From NCBI GenBank assembly GCA_037962975.1, contig CM075674.1, forward strand, positions 38,764,501 to 38,828,500: a stretch of 64,000 nucleotides of DNA, given 5' to 3'. How positions within the stretch are numbered: position 1 is the stretch's first letter; each line of letters opens with the position of its first letter. Positions 31,584 through 43,925 of this stretch are shown here, piece by piece. Both the position numbers and the translations under genes were made by a program. The notes beneath the pieces are model-generated. The model searched no databases. It saw only the letters and a program-made list of their open reading frames with translations, and was not told where the DNA came from. The stretch is from Clitoria ternatea (Eukaryota > Streptophyta > Magnoliopsida > Fabales > Fabaceae).

Positions 31584-34320
31584 GACCAGAGATAGGGTTA
31601 ATTGATACATTCAAATACCTTAATTATACGAGCCCCTCTCAAAACACATTGCATCAAGCGCTTTCACATACAATGTGATAGGCTAGCTAGCACTTTTTGT
31701 AATAATTTCTTAATTATAGAAATTCAACAATCCACACAATCAGATAGTATTTGTTTAAAAAATCAAATCTGTCTGCGTCACCTCCTTTTTTAAATACTTC
31801 CTTATTCTATACTCTGCAGAGGCATTTTCTTAGCAATTTCTCTTTTCTTTGATTTATGTTACTGTCAAGGGAATTCACATGTATCCACGCGTACATGCAT
31901 TTTGTTACAACACTTATCCCTTATGTGGGTGTCAGAAATTAGAGAATGGAGATGAACGACATGTCATAATCATGGCCTAACTTAACTTTTGAAGAATGGA
32001 CTCAATTAGTTCAATAGAACCTCCCATCTCTTCTTCTAATCATCACCTCCATGTTTACTTTGCCACTTATTATAGTCTTCTGATGGGATAACTGCGGAGT
32101 GATAACGTAATTTTATATCAACTAATTACATTTATATATATATATATATATGAGCTTTGCTTACTGTGAACCAAAGTGGAGAATACAAGGATTATCATGC
32201 ACATCTGCCTTTTCTATATAAAAGAATACGATTCTGGCATATTGACGTATGCATGTTGATCGAGTTGAATTTGAAACAAGTTAATTATGGACCAAAAAAC
32301 ACAAGTTAATTAAATACAATTAAACGCATAACTTTGAGTGGATACGTAAAATAGAAGACGTGATCTAGAGAATGTCTAAGTGCATACCAAAAGAGAATAT
32401 TGTTCTGCATATAAAAGTTAAGTTGCTTTTTCATCCTACGCTGGAGGGAATATGACTACTAATTTAGTATATATGATATTAGAAAATGACAATGTTGAGA
32501 GAAACTCATCAAAAGCTACGTTCATTAGTCAAAAAGTTAATCTTAAGATGAACTGTAGTTGATACTTCTATTTTACAGATATGTTTTTATGTCAGTATTT
32601 TAGAGAGATAATAACAAGAGGTGGAGACATGTCTGACGCGTAAAGAGACATCTTCATGTGCAGCTACATATTTTTATTATTTTTCTTCTTCGTTTATAAT
32701 TACCATTAATTCACTATCCAAAAGAATTTCCAATTTACTAATAATTTGTTTAAAGTATTCTTTTGAGTATAAACTTTGTTTGACAATATTAAATTGTTGG
32801 TGTATATATTTAAATTTATACTAATAATATAATTATATTAATAAATATTTTTGTTAGTGTGAAACGATATATTATCTTTCCCATCAAACTTTTGTATAAT
32901 ATATATGTTGTTGTTAGTGTAGATTTAAGATGGTTATACTAAAAAAATTGCAAAAAAAAAAAATACTAATTAACAAGAGCTAACCAAATGAAAATAATTA
33001 AAGATCAAATTGGTAAATAACTTTTTGTAGTGATTTTTCCAATGTGTATAAGGAATCAGAAAGCTTTTTTTTAACCTAAAAACTGAAGTTAATATGGATA
33101 GTTACATTTATTTAAAAAGCATACATTAGAAAAATTAAATTATATATTAATCAGATTCCCTTTGACAAAACTTCATGCTTGTTTAGAAATAATTAGAGAG
33201 AATAACAAGAGACGTGATATTAAAAGAAGGAGAAACAATTCTCACAAAAAAGAAGTAGGAGAAATAAAAATAAGCCTTAAATATATAAAATAAGGGTAAT
33301 TTGATTTTGCAAAAAAATATTTTACATCCCCGTATAATATTTTATTTTTTATTCTTCATTTTAAATTTGAATTTGTTATAGTTGTTAACTAAATTATACG
33401 TTAACTTATTTAGATGGTCCTAACATACCAATTGAATGTTAACACATGTGACTTTAATGAGTTAAAATGCATTTTTAACAATTAAAATTGCTTTCAAAAT
33501 TGTTAGAAAAATGCATTTAAATGACAAAAATTATATTTTAACTTATCATTCTCACATGATAACAGTTAATTGGTATGTTAAAATATTTTTTGAATAAATT
33601 AATATGTAATTTAGTTATTTATATTAATAATTAAAGAGTTTAAATTTAAAATAAGAACTAAACATGAAAATATTCAGTGAAAGATGTATAAAAAAAATAT
33701 TTTATAAGAATTTTATAAAGTGAAAAACATATTTTAGGTTAAAAAAATGAAGTCACAGAAGGACAAAAGATGAAAAGGGACTGTTCAAAGAAAAGCTTGG
33801 AGCACATGGTATAGCCTAACGTCAAAGCCGTGGACGTAAACTAATTAGCGTTATAGAATATAATATGATATGCACATTCAGCTAAATTGCTAAGGCTACG
33901 ATGCTACTAAGTACTAACTATTGTTTTCACTTCAAACTTTAAGTTGACGATTCAATAAATAAATAAATTGTGAAGGATGTGGGATATATATCTTTAATCC
34001 GGATCGTGGTGTATTGTCACAAACTCTAAAATTAGAAAATTGTGATTGTGGCGTTCATCACCGGTGAGATTTTATCCTTTCGCGGATTGAAAATTTTAAA
34101 AATATATGAAGAAGGCATGTATATACTATATAATACATATGTTGGAAAAATTTTAAAAATGCACAAACACATAAAAATTAAACATAATCATAATTCATAA
34201 CACATGTTCCATCATCTTTCAAGCTGTCAAAATAAGGGAAATTGACAAGCAAACAAGCCTTATAAGGCAGCACAACAAAACAACTCGATAGCTAACAAGT
34301 AGTGTCTAGTCTATTAGTCT
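31584..34320. other. AT-rich intergenic stretch, no gene seen
   Basis: Contains a short (TA)n run at about 32134-32151 and long A/T-rich segments. No credible coding sequence on either strand. Small frames at 31602-31793 and 32621-32824 show no family features. Confidence 0.45.
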
Positions 34321-34329
34321 TTAATCATT

Positions 34330-35170
34330 AGCAAGTAGCAAAGTAACTAATCTTTTTCGTCTCCTAGGTCTTCCATCTTTTCTTCCCCATTACTTTCAGA
34401 ATCACCATCACTTCTATAAATCTCTTCTTCATCTTCGTCATCAATTCCCTCTTCATTAAGTTCTTTGTTATTTTCTTCAACTTCAAGTATTTGCTTCCCT
34501 TTTCTTTAAGTGGTTGTAGGCCTAGGAGTAGAAGTAGTGGGGCTATCTTCTTTTGCTTTCCTCTTCTCCTAGTGTAATGTAAGAGATCACTAGCCCCATT
34601 AGCATTCCTAACTTGTTCCTAAGTCAAAGGGTCATCCTTATCCTTAAAGACCAATTCCTTGTTCCCTTCATCTCCATCATCAATTCCTCCTAATATTCAT
34701 TCATTACTATATATCATCAACATCCTTTAAGAGGATGGGTCAGTGATATGCTTAGAATCAAAACGATTCTTTAAAGCTAGATTGTACTTGATGAAGACCA
34801 AGTCTTATAGCCTTTGATGCTCAAGTCCAATCCTTTTTAGAATGAATCTAAAATAGTTTAAAAAAATTAGTCAGTAACTAATAAATGAAATTAATTTTCT
34901 TGTTTATAGTCTTGTAGTCTTACATGGTCGAATATGCTCCAATTTCGCTTGCATCCAAATGAGTTACAAGTCAAAGATAACACCTTCATTACAATCTTCA
35001 TCAAAGTCAGAGTATTTGCTCCATAAGACTTCCACCATTCAAATGCCGAGTAAGTTGAGTTAAGAGTTTTATTATCACTTAATACTTATCAACATCAAGT
35101 ATGTTTAGAATTTAACTAATTAAAAAGCAAGGGAAGAAAAGAAATCCATCACCAGGAGCTAATGTAGACT
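34330..35170 (-). pseudogene. hAT transposase C-terminal fragment
   Basis: Read leftward from about 35060, the frame gives 'FEWWKSYGANTLTLMKIV' and 'SFGCKRNWSIFDH', the hallmark of the hAT dimerisation domain. A GT donor follows at 34923. After an intron ending near 34860 come 'IHSKK', then (after a one-base shift) 'GLEHQRL' and 'DLVFIKYNLALKNRF', and finally an acidic Asp/Glu-rich tail typical of plant BED/DUF659-type hAT transposases. Stops and the frame shift make it a pseudogene. The N-terminal part is absent, and the fragment ends on the right where the gypsy LTR begins at 35285. Confidence 0.7.
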
Positions 35171-35284
35171 ATTGTCTTTGAGCACTCTTTTCCACCAAAG
35201 AGGCCTTGTGCATTCCTATATTACACCACCTTCATACAAGCTTTGTCTTTGGAAGTAATATCTAGGGACAATCTCAATTATCTT

Positions 35285-35971
35285 TGATCCAGTCCTGAGA
35301 CCAGCCCTTGGACTTAAAGGTAATTTGACTAAATCCATCCTCTAGAATCGGCATGACATGATGACCGGTATGAGTCATTCTCTCAACGTCGACGTCTCAT
35401 GTAATGAAATGATTTAAACACCAAAATCTGTTGTCACGCGAAAGGTCCCTAAACTGAGCTCGTTGCGAGTTATTCACTCAATACCAGAGGGTCATAGTTG
35501 ACCTATGTCTTAGCCTACTAAATAAGTAGCCTGTAAAGTGACTGATGGGTAGGTAGAGCCGTTATGAAACATATCCATCACCAGTCAGCTCTACTACAGA
35601 AGAGCAAAACAAGTACTAACATCATGTACGGAAAGTCTGGCGAACAAGGAGACGTTTTCTAGGTATAAATACCCATGCATCAACGTAACATGTAAGAACA
35701 TTCTCTCTAACCTTACACTTGAGCTCTAAAATTCCTTTGAACTTTAACCGACTTGAGCGTTAAAGTGTCCTTGTAGGTGACATTCCCTTTCACCCCTACA
35801 CGTGTTATGCTGGTGATTTGGTATGAGGAATTACTCCAAGACCTTTATTCTCCACTGGAATCAAGGATATAATATTGGATCCTCACAGGACTAGTGTAAC
35901 ATTAGAAAATGAACGAGAGATTTAAGTACTATCATGAGGTCGGACCTTACACCCTGGCGCAGACCAGTTCA
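35285..35971 (+). repeat. 5' LTR of the gypsy element
   Basis: 687 bp, 'tgatccag' to 'accagttca'. TATA box 'tataaata' at 35664-35671. It aligns end to end with 46082-46777. Confidence 0.85.
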
Positions 35972-35991
35972 TTGGCACGCCCAGTGAGACC
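35972..35991 (+). other. Probable primer-binding site of the gypsy element
   Basis: 'ttggcacgcccagtgagacc' directly follows the LTR. Tat-type elements have a tRNA-complementary TTGGCGCCCA-like string at this place; the present copy looks mutated. The exact tRNA is not assignable by eye. Confidence 0.5.
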
Positions 35992-36034
35992 TATAAATTT
36001 TTAGTCCCACGATCGCAGAAACAATTAAGTCATC

Positions 36035-37350
36035 ATGGAGGAAAGAGTTCCTGATGGGCACGTTGAAGATCCGATGTTCTTAGAGCCAAGGCGTTTAGCT
36101 TTCGGCACCTCCAGTGCTTTAACTAGGAAGGTGGTCCCTGTGGTTACTCTTAACCCAAAGGATGAGATCATTAGGAAGCTCACGGAGGAGCTTGTTGAGT
36201 TGAGACGTGAAAGATCTGCCCATACAGAGAGGGTGAGCCCAACCAAGGCTCAACAACAACAACCTGAAGTTTCCAGGAAAGAGATGTCACATATGTTGTC
36301 CTACTCTAGGATCCCTACGTATAAGGAGGAGAAAGAGACTCAGTCCTATGCAGATCAACCAAACACTAGGCATAAGGGTATTCTTTCTAGCTCTCCTACA
36401 TCTGGATACAAGCTGAGTATCCTTTTTTCCATATGGCTCATGAGTGTGCTTATCCCTAGGCACCTCCAAACCACCTAGCCTCTTTCTATAGGAAAATATA
36501 CAGGTGAGACAGACCTTTGTAAACATCTTGATGCATATGTTTATGAAGTAATGTTTTTAGGAGTTGAAGCTGATGTCATGTGTCATATGTTCCTATATAC
36601 GTTAACGGGTGAAGCCCTAGCATGGTTTAAGGGTTTACTTTCAGGGTCCATCGATTTATAGGAAGAGATGGATGAGGCGTTCAAGCAGTACTTTGTCATC
36701 TCCAGAGACGTACCCAAGACGTCTCACACCTTGGCTCAGATCAAGCAAGGTGAAGCTGAATCTCTTAAGGATTTTCTGAAGAAGTTTTACAAGGAAGCAG
36801 TCATGGTTCTATATCTGACTGAAGCTATTTAGCTTTATATTATCATTAAGGCTTTGCAATCTAAGTTTCCATTTTCCATGTCTTTGGCAAAAGGCCCACC
36901 CACTACCCTGGAGGAATTCAGATGCAAGGCGTCTAAATACGTGGGTATTCAGATATACCTAGAGGCCACAACGGCTAGGAACAAGCCACCAACCTCTACA
37001 CCATATGTGGAGAAGGAGAAGGAGTGACCCAAATTTGAGATGACACCTCAAAAGGATCAGGGCGGGGTTTCACAGCCGAGGCAGCAATAGAAACATGTAG
37101 CTGCATTCTCTTATTATGCTTATCTCAATGCTAACCCATCCCAGATTCTGAGGGAAGTGGGTTGGATATGTTTTAATGTGTACGGGGTAAGGAAACCTAC
37201 ACTGGTCAAGAGGCTAGGAAACCCTAAGAGGTACTGTGACTTCCATAAGCAGACAAGGCATTCCACCGATGAATGTAGGCAGCTAAAGGATGTCATCGAA
37301 GTCTTGATTCGAAAGGGCAAGATGAAGCAGTATCTCTTTAAGCAATAGTC
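36035..37350 (+). pseudogene. Gypsy gag remnant
   Basis: Starts with ATG at 36035, about 60 bp after the PBS, and reads open to 36478 ('MEERVPDGHVEDPMF...'). It then continues in shifted frames with the retrotransposon gag signature 'GEALAWFKGL' (about 36610) and the Tat-type tail 'YCDFHKQTRHSTDECRQLK' (about 37230-37290). At least four stops (for example near 36658, 36829, 37025 and 37088) and frame changes are present. It would have formed the capsid. Confidence 0.75.
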
Positions 37351-37944
37351 TTTAGATGAGCCTGATCGAATGGAGAAAAGGCACAGAGGCCATTCTTTAG
37401 ATCCTGATGATACCCGAGGTCCTAAGTGATTCATTGCGGCAGAGAAGCAGAAGGGCCTCATGTTGTGCAAGAGGCAGAGCAGATGCCATTCCCACCTCAA
37501 CAAGGCCGACGCGAGGTGATAGATATGATTACTAGAGGTTTTGCTGGAGGAGGTTCCTCGATTACAGTGTAAAAAAACCACCACCATATAATCTTGTTTG
37601 TTTAGGGAAAGAAGCAATATAACAAACCCTTCAGAGATAGTGTGTAGACACCTCCAATCTCTTTTTCTGATGATGATTTTTATCCAACCATACCGGGGGG
37701 CAATGATGCGGTGGTGATTATGGTCGTCACACGAATATGGATGTGAAGAGAATCTTGGTGGACAGGGTAGTTCTTGTGATATCATATTTTACGATTGTTT
37801 CAAGAGGATGAGCCTCACCAATGCTGATTTACAACTGTATACGCATGATTTAACTACCTTCAATGGTGTAAAGTAACCCACCAAAGGTTACATAGACACT
37901 CATATCACATTTGATGGGAGCCCGGAGCAAGAACGGTGAAGACC

Positions 37945-38915
37945 AGGATCCTGGTCATCGATGTCCAATCTCCTTACAACGACATCATAGGCCGTCCCAC
38001 GCTGAATGCAATAGAGGCTATTGTCTCAACCCCATATCTTCTTATCAAGTTTATTGATAAAGATAACAGGGTATCCTCTATACAGGGTAACTAGGAGATG
38101 GCTAGGTATTATTACAACCTTAGCCTCAACATGGTGAAGTTGGAGGCTATTAGCAAGAAGCGGAAGCTGAATGATGGAGGCACAACCACAACATCTATTA
38201 ATTTGGTGGACCTAGACCCCAGTGCTGAATTAAAAATAGACCCCCATAACCCCTCAAAGGTAACCCCAGATAGAGGTTTAAAGGCAATTGTTTTGCGTGA
38301 TACACCAGATAAAGTGATTACTCAAATTAATGAAAAGTTGGAGCCTGGCATGGGAGGAATGTTTGGTTGCACTTTTGAGGGAGTTTAAGGAGTTGTTTTC
38401 CTGGATAACTGCCGATATGCCAAAGATGGTTCAAATTTTTACTGCCATAAGTTAGCTTTCTATCTAGAGACAAGGCCGGTGGCTCATAAGAAGAGGTGAC
38501 TGGGTCTTTAAAAGCAAAAAGCTTCTTGTGAGCAGAATGAGGAGTTGTTCAAGGCTGGTTTCATTAAAGAAATACAATATTCTTCTTGGTTGTCTAACAT
38601 AGTCATGGTGCAAAAATCCAATGGAAAATGGCGTATGTGCACAGACTATGTAGACCTAAACAAATGTTTCCCCAAGGACCCTGATCCCCTCCCTAATATT
38701 GATCGAATGGTGGATGAATCTTTTGGGTACCAATTCCTATCCTTTATGGATGTTTATTCTAATTACAATTAGATTCTAATGTGGGAAGACGACCAAGAGA
38801 ATACCGCTTTTGTTAATAACAAGGGTGTATTTTGCTACACTATCATGTCTGTCGGTCTAAAGAATGTCGAAGCCACTTATTAGTGTATGATCAACAAGGT
38901 GTTTGAAGTCATGCA
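37945..38915 (+). pseudogene. Gypsy pol, first part: protease tail and RT N-terminal half
   Basis: 'YNDIIGRPTLNA' and 'VSTPYLLIKF' (about 37975-38053) mark the end of the aspartic protease. A linker follows with an open frame 38098-38388. RT starts near 38545 with 'AGFIKEIQYSSWLSNIVMV', 'NGKWRMCTDYVDLN' and the first catalytic Asp in 'FLSFMDVYS' (about 38740). Stops occur at 38389, 38770 and 38881. The reading is cut at 38915 by the nested LTR and resumes at 43015. Confidence 0.75.
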
Positions 38916-39394
38916 TGTGACGCCCCAAAAGTTTTGGAACAAATTTTTTTTTTCGCGTTTAAAGAATCATTTTTGAAATTTGTAATTTAAATTTTGAAGT
39001 CACGTAAAAATTGATAAATGCGGAATATTATCATGCATACTAGTCGTGAACAATTAAAACATAAAACATTTATATAGCGAAAACGATAGAGAAGATTACA
39101 CTACATGGTACATAATATTATTACAATCCATTAAATTTTAATGAAGCCAAAGTCCAAGCAATAAATCATAAAAGCTCCATTAATAGCATCACTCGTCATT
39201 CTGTGTAGCATGCACTGTAAAAAATTAATGTAAGAGTGAGACAGAATATAGAATAAATATAAAATAAGTAAAATTGCACAAACACAATTAACAAACCATA
39301 ATGATATGATGAATATGCCAAATAAGTTCATTTATATTTAATAAATCTTTCACTTAGTCAAATGATGTCATGCTGGATCCATTTTGGTTTGGTG

Positions 39395-39690
39395 GGAATA
39401 CTGCAGTAAAAAGTCTCATAGAGACACAAGTAGGAATTAGCATAACCATGAATCCCTACACCTTTATGGCCCTTGCGAAAATAAGTAAGTAGGAATTAGT
39501 ATAACCATGAATCCCTACACCTTCATGGCCCTCAAGTACCGAAGTACACAAGTAGGACTTAGCATAAACCATGAATCCCTACACTCCATGGCGCTCAACG
39601 AAAATAGGGCTTTAACTCATCATAGAGTAACCCCCCACCAGGGTAGGCAATCATGGAACCCCTAAATTCCATGGTGCGTCCAAATGCTTA
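39395..39690. repeat. ~60-bp tandem repeat in the nested LTR
   Basis: 'agtagga(a/c)ttagcataacc' followed by 'atgaatccctacac' starts at about 39429, 39489 and 39551 (periods 60 and 62), with a decayed fourth unit near 39640 ('atggaacccctaaattcc'). Confidence 0.75.
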
Positions 39691-40434
39691 TGATGCATGA
39701 ATGTCTTTAATTCTCTTTATCGATTTAACATACCATGATATCAATATTTTCATAAACACTTGGAAAACCACAAGTCCTCAAAGGACACATCACATATAAT
39801 AATTTTCAGAATCATGAATTTACTGTTTCAACAACATATCTTAATAAATCACAAGGCATTCATGTATACATTAATTTAGTCATTCATAATTATTCATGAC
39901 AAAAATATATATACTGTATGTCATGTATAGGACACTCAATAACATCCATAATAATCAATAATCCCTCAATAATTCAATAATAGATCATTACTCATATGAA
40001 AAATATCATCTTCATCCATAATAACCATTATAGGTAAGTTTCAGCATTTTACAACAGCAACATTCGTTAGTAAAACAACCATAATGAGACACCCCAAAAA
40101 TAGAGGTAAATTTTTCATGTTTTTATAAATCATAAATTCGATGAAAGAAAATAAGTGCTAAAACATTTTTGACACAGCACCTGGATCGATGATGAACCAC
40201 TCCCATATATGAAGATATGAGAGGGTGAAATTAAAAGATTAATTTTATGATAATTTTCCAAGTTAAAATCAACGTAATCAAATTAAATGTTGCAAAAATA
40301 AACTTTAAGAGAAAGGACCTCATGAAATTCCATGAGTCATACAGAGTCCAGAATTCCTTTAAAATATTGCATAAATGCACTTTTATTGCAAGGGAAATGA
40401 AATGAGTTGAAATCAAGACAAAAAAAACAACAGG

Positions 40435-40870
40435 GTGTCCCTCGCTCAAGCGAGACCCATCCGCTTGAGCGAGACAGTGTGGGTACACTTGAGTGAAGTA
40501 AAGAAAAGCTAAGCGAAAGGAGTTATTATGCATCAGGGGTCGATCTCGCTCAAGCGAATTCTGACTCGCTTGAACGAAATACACAAGCCTCGCTTGGGTG
40601 ACATATGTTGGTATTTTTGGCTTGGCGAGTCACACATGGAACGTTTGGGCGAGACAGGAGTAAGCTGAGCTAAAAGAGAAAGGGAGTTACAGGGGGTCAC
40701 TTCGCTCAAGCGAATTCCGACTCGCTTCAGCGAGACACACAAGCCTCGCTTGGGCGGAGCCAGCGAGCGTGGGTAAAAATCATCCAGAACCGAATTCCAT
40801 ACTGACTCGCTTGGGCGAGACCTCCTCGCCTTGGCAAAAAACTTCCAGAGCCAAGCTTATACCCTCTCGT
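40435..40870. repeat. CGCTCAAGCG / CGCTTGAGCG repeat block
   Basis: The near-palindromic motif 'cgctcaagcg' and its inverse 'cgcttgagcg' (and variants such as 'cgcttgggcg') recur a dozen or so times. A larger unit repeats with a 156-bp period: 'cgctcaagcgaattc' at 40547 and 40703, each followed by 'acacaagcctcgcttggg'. Open minus-strand frames here (40231-40742) are repeat artefacts. Confidence 0.75.
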
Positions 40871-41699
40871 TCAACAAGACTCAAAATCCCTTAAAAACCG
40901 ACTCCCAGCACTTGGGTTTTCACATAACTAGAGCTACAAATATCCTTTTAACTTGAAACCACTTTCTATAAATCCATAACCTAAATATCTACAACTTTTA
41001 TGAAGACATCAAAGTCTAAAAATGTATGTATAATTCCTAGAATATTAATATATACACAAAATAGAAGATACGTATTCCAAACAGACATGCTGTAGTATTT
41101 TGGCTATAACTCATGATATACATATCCAAATCAGTCAGTTCAAGTCTTAAAATTCACATAACAAAAAGATCTACAACTTTGATGAAGAAGTCAGAATCAA
41201 ATTCACACGTTTTTAGCTTCAAAATTGAGCAAAAAGTTACGAAAATAAATCTGGAATCCTAGAACAGTATACAATTCTACCCATTTCATATTTATTCACA
41301 ACCCTATCCCCTCTTACCTTGATGAAGGGTCTTAGATTGGTTGAAAAACATTTTCTTCTTACTGTCCTAGCTTCGAAATAGAGTGGCTTGTACGTAGAGA
41401 AGGAAAAGAGAAAGAAAGACTTTACTAATTTTTGGTTTGTTCTCAGAATTCAGACTTGGAAAAGGTGTGGTATTGATTTAATAATGTACAAGACAAGTGG
41501 GGGACAAGTTTTCTCGTGACTGGAGGTTAAGTGCATCAATTATGGAAATAATAGAGGTTTTAGATAAGAAGTGAGCTGTATTTTGACCATTTCTGCCGCC
41601 AGCTTGTATGATTGGAGTAGATATATTAAAATATATACAAAACAACATGATTGGTGTAAAAGATTAATTCTGACACTGATTCGGTATTCTGGGGATATT

Positions 41700-41785
41700 T
41701 GTCGACTGGAACTCTACCGGTCAGTGTATTTGCCGACTGGAACTCTACCGGTCAGTATATTTGCCGACTGGAACTCTACCGGGTC
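41700..41785. repeat. 31-bp tandem repeat, 2.7 copies
   Basis: 'gactggaactctaccggtca' recurs with a 31-bp step starting at about 41703, 41734 and 41765. The last unit is truncated after 'ctaccgg'. Confidence 0.8.
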
Positions 41786-41824
41786 AATCCGAGAAGAATT
41801 CATCAGAGTCTCAGTTCAGAACCG

Positions 41825-42940
41825 CTCCACTCGGAAGGGAATTTGCTCAGAACTGTTTCTGCGTTAAACACTCGGTCAGCTTTTCCTTCCTCAGAATGAC
41901 TGTCTCATCCAGATTCATCAGAATTATCTCACTCGGATTTATATATATCTGCCTGAAGTATTCTTTCAAAGCCACTTTTCCTTTTCCGAATACATCCACT
42001 CGGATATATCTCTGACTGAATTTCTTCACTCGAAAATACTTCTCTTGGAAGTGCATAACTCGTAAATCATATAACTAAAACGATCATTCAGAGTTTGTCA
42101 CTTGGAAATCTTATAACAGAGATCATTCGGAGTTGATCAGTCCTCTCGTAAATCTTTCCACTTGGGAATTCCACTCGAATTCGAAGGTAATTTCTAGAAC
42201 GGACCCGAGCACAATCTCTCGGCAACTTTAAGACATCCGAGCACGAGTAGAATGAAGGGGTTCATCACTCGGATATTTACGTCCCCCCGGAAAGTATTCG
42301 CTCGGAATCATACTTATTCAAAATCAACCTTTCACTTCAGAAGTATTTCAATCGGTGCCTTCCCACACGGAAGTGATGCACTCGGAAAGTTACACAACTC
42401 TGAACTAACCCACTCGGAGATTCACTACTCGGACACATCTTGGTTCGAGAAGTACTCATTCGAAATCAGCTTTTCTTCGGTTGGAAGTACTTCTCTCGGA
42501 AACGTTTCACTCGGGAATGTTTTATTCGGGAATGAGGCACTCAAAGGCCTTTGACTCGGAAACGAGTCACTCAAAGACGTTTGACTCAGAAATGAGTCAT
42601 TCAAAGACGTTTGACTCGGAAACGAGTCATTTGAAGATGTTTGACTCAGAAATGAGTCATTCAAAGATGAGTCACTCGGACCTTTCACCCAGAAGTGGTT
42701 CTCTCAAACACACTTCACTCAAAATGTCTCCAAGGCCAACACTCCACTCGGAAGTATTTCTTTCGGTCATACCTCACTCAGAAATATAACCTTCACTCGG
42801 AATTTCTCTCGGTCACTTGGAAACATAACCTTTACTCGGAATTTCAAACTTCACTCGGAATTTCTCTCGGTCAAAACGTTCACTCGGAAACAGATTCCTT
42901 TCTTCACTCGGACAGTCTTATTTTAGACATTATTCACTCA
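41825..42940. repeat. CACTCGGAA-rich block with a 30-bp higher-order array
   Basis: About twenty copies of 'cactcgga' or one-base variants are scattered over 1.1 kb. Within it, four exact-length 30-bp units sit head to tail at 42550, 42580, 42610 and 42640. Units 1 and 3 carry 'cggaaacgag' and units 2 and 4 carry 'cagaaatgag', so the array is an A-B-A-B dimer repeat of 60 bp. Confidence 0.8.
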
Positions 42941-43014
42941 GAAATTGGATAATATCATTAATGATCTAGATTAAAAATGATTATCCATGGGATTGAAATT
43001 TTTGGGATGTTACA

Positions 43015-43925
43015 ATGTACACGAAGCTAGTTGAAGTGTCCATCGATGATATCATTGCTAAGGCACCAGTTGGGGGTGATCACGTTGAAGACTTCCAAAA
43101 AAATTTCCAACGGTTGCGCTAGTACAACATGCGTCTAAACCCACTTAAGTGTACATTTGTTGTTCCTGGTGGAAGATTTATGGGATTTATGTTGAACCAA
43201 CGTGGTATTGAAGCAAACCTGGACAAATGCAAGGTGATTCAGGAGTTGCAAAGTCTTAAAAACTTACAAGAGATATAGTCTCTGAATGGCTTTAGCGCGC
43301 TTCATCCTCAAGATGGCCCACCGGTCTCTTCCATTCTACAAGATCTTGAAGAAAAGTAAAAAGTTTGAGTGGGGGCTAGAGCAGGAGGTGGCGTTGCAAG
43401 ACCTGAAAGAAGTCTTATCTAGACCTCCTATACTAGTAAAGCCTGACCCTGTTTGTTTTAAATAAATCATTAGGTGTGGCTCTGGTTAAAGAGACTTTGG
43501 AAGGGCAAAGACTAGTGTATTTCATTGGTAAGATGTTACAGAAAGCTGAATATAGATACCAGAATATTGAGAAAGCTGCCCTAGCTGTCATATGGGCATC
43601 CCGACGTCTGCAACCTTATTTTTCATGCACACCCCATTTTGGTAAGGACGGATCTACTACTTTGCACCATTTTCTTCAAGCCTGACTTGGCAGGCAGAAT
43701 GATCAAATGAGTGGTTGAATTATCTGAGTTCGATATTACTTATGAGCCACATAGTGTTATCAAGGCCCAGGTGTTGGCAGATTTTATGGTGGAGCTCTCA
43801 GGGTCGGATCCAGAGGCATCCCGTTCACATTAGACGGTATATATGGATGGCCCCACAAATAGTAAAGGGTATAAAGTTGGAATTGTGGTTGAAAGTGATA
43901 ATGGTATACACCTTCAGAATTGGCT
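43015..43925 (+). pseudogene. Gypsy pol, second part: RT C-terminal half and RNase H
   Basis: Resumes at the nested insertion with 'SIDDIIAKAP' (the second catalytic Asp pair, about 43045), 'LNPLKCTFVV' and 'GRFMGFMLNQRGIEANLDK'. The RNase H adaptor region follows ('LVYFIGKMLQKAEYRYQNIEKAALAV', split frames, about 43500-43580), then a Tat-type RNase H start 'TVYMDGPTNSKG' (about 43834). Stops at about 43120, 43275, 43360 and 43830. Integrase does not follow. Confidence 0.75.

Larger units (their letters stand above)
38916..43014 (-). mobile_element. Giant solo LTR (4.1 kb) nested in the gypsy RT
   Basis: Ends are 'tgtgacgcccc' and 'gggatgttaca'. Flanks are 'atgca' (38911-38915) and 'atgta' (43015-43019), a TSD matching at 4 of 5. 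RT sequence is continuous across the insertion: 'MINKVFEVMH' before, 'YTKLVEVSIDD' after. No coding region, PBS or PPT is visible. The minus orientation is inferred because the minus strand begins TGTAACATCCC, like the LTR at 4692, and has an exon/donor-like 'caaggtaag' (about 41318-41326). Several tandem-repeat blocks fill it. Solo LTR of a long-LTR chromovirus is the favoured reading. Confidence 0.75.

Noticed and set aside
42550..42669. CRISPR-like regular repeat
   Set aside because: Units are contiguous with no spacers, and the host is a plant; it is an LTR minisatellite.
42252..42952. Overlapping Ser/His/Thr-rich frames on both strands
   Set aside because: Produced by CACTCGGAA repeats; no start context and no conserved domain.
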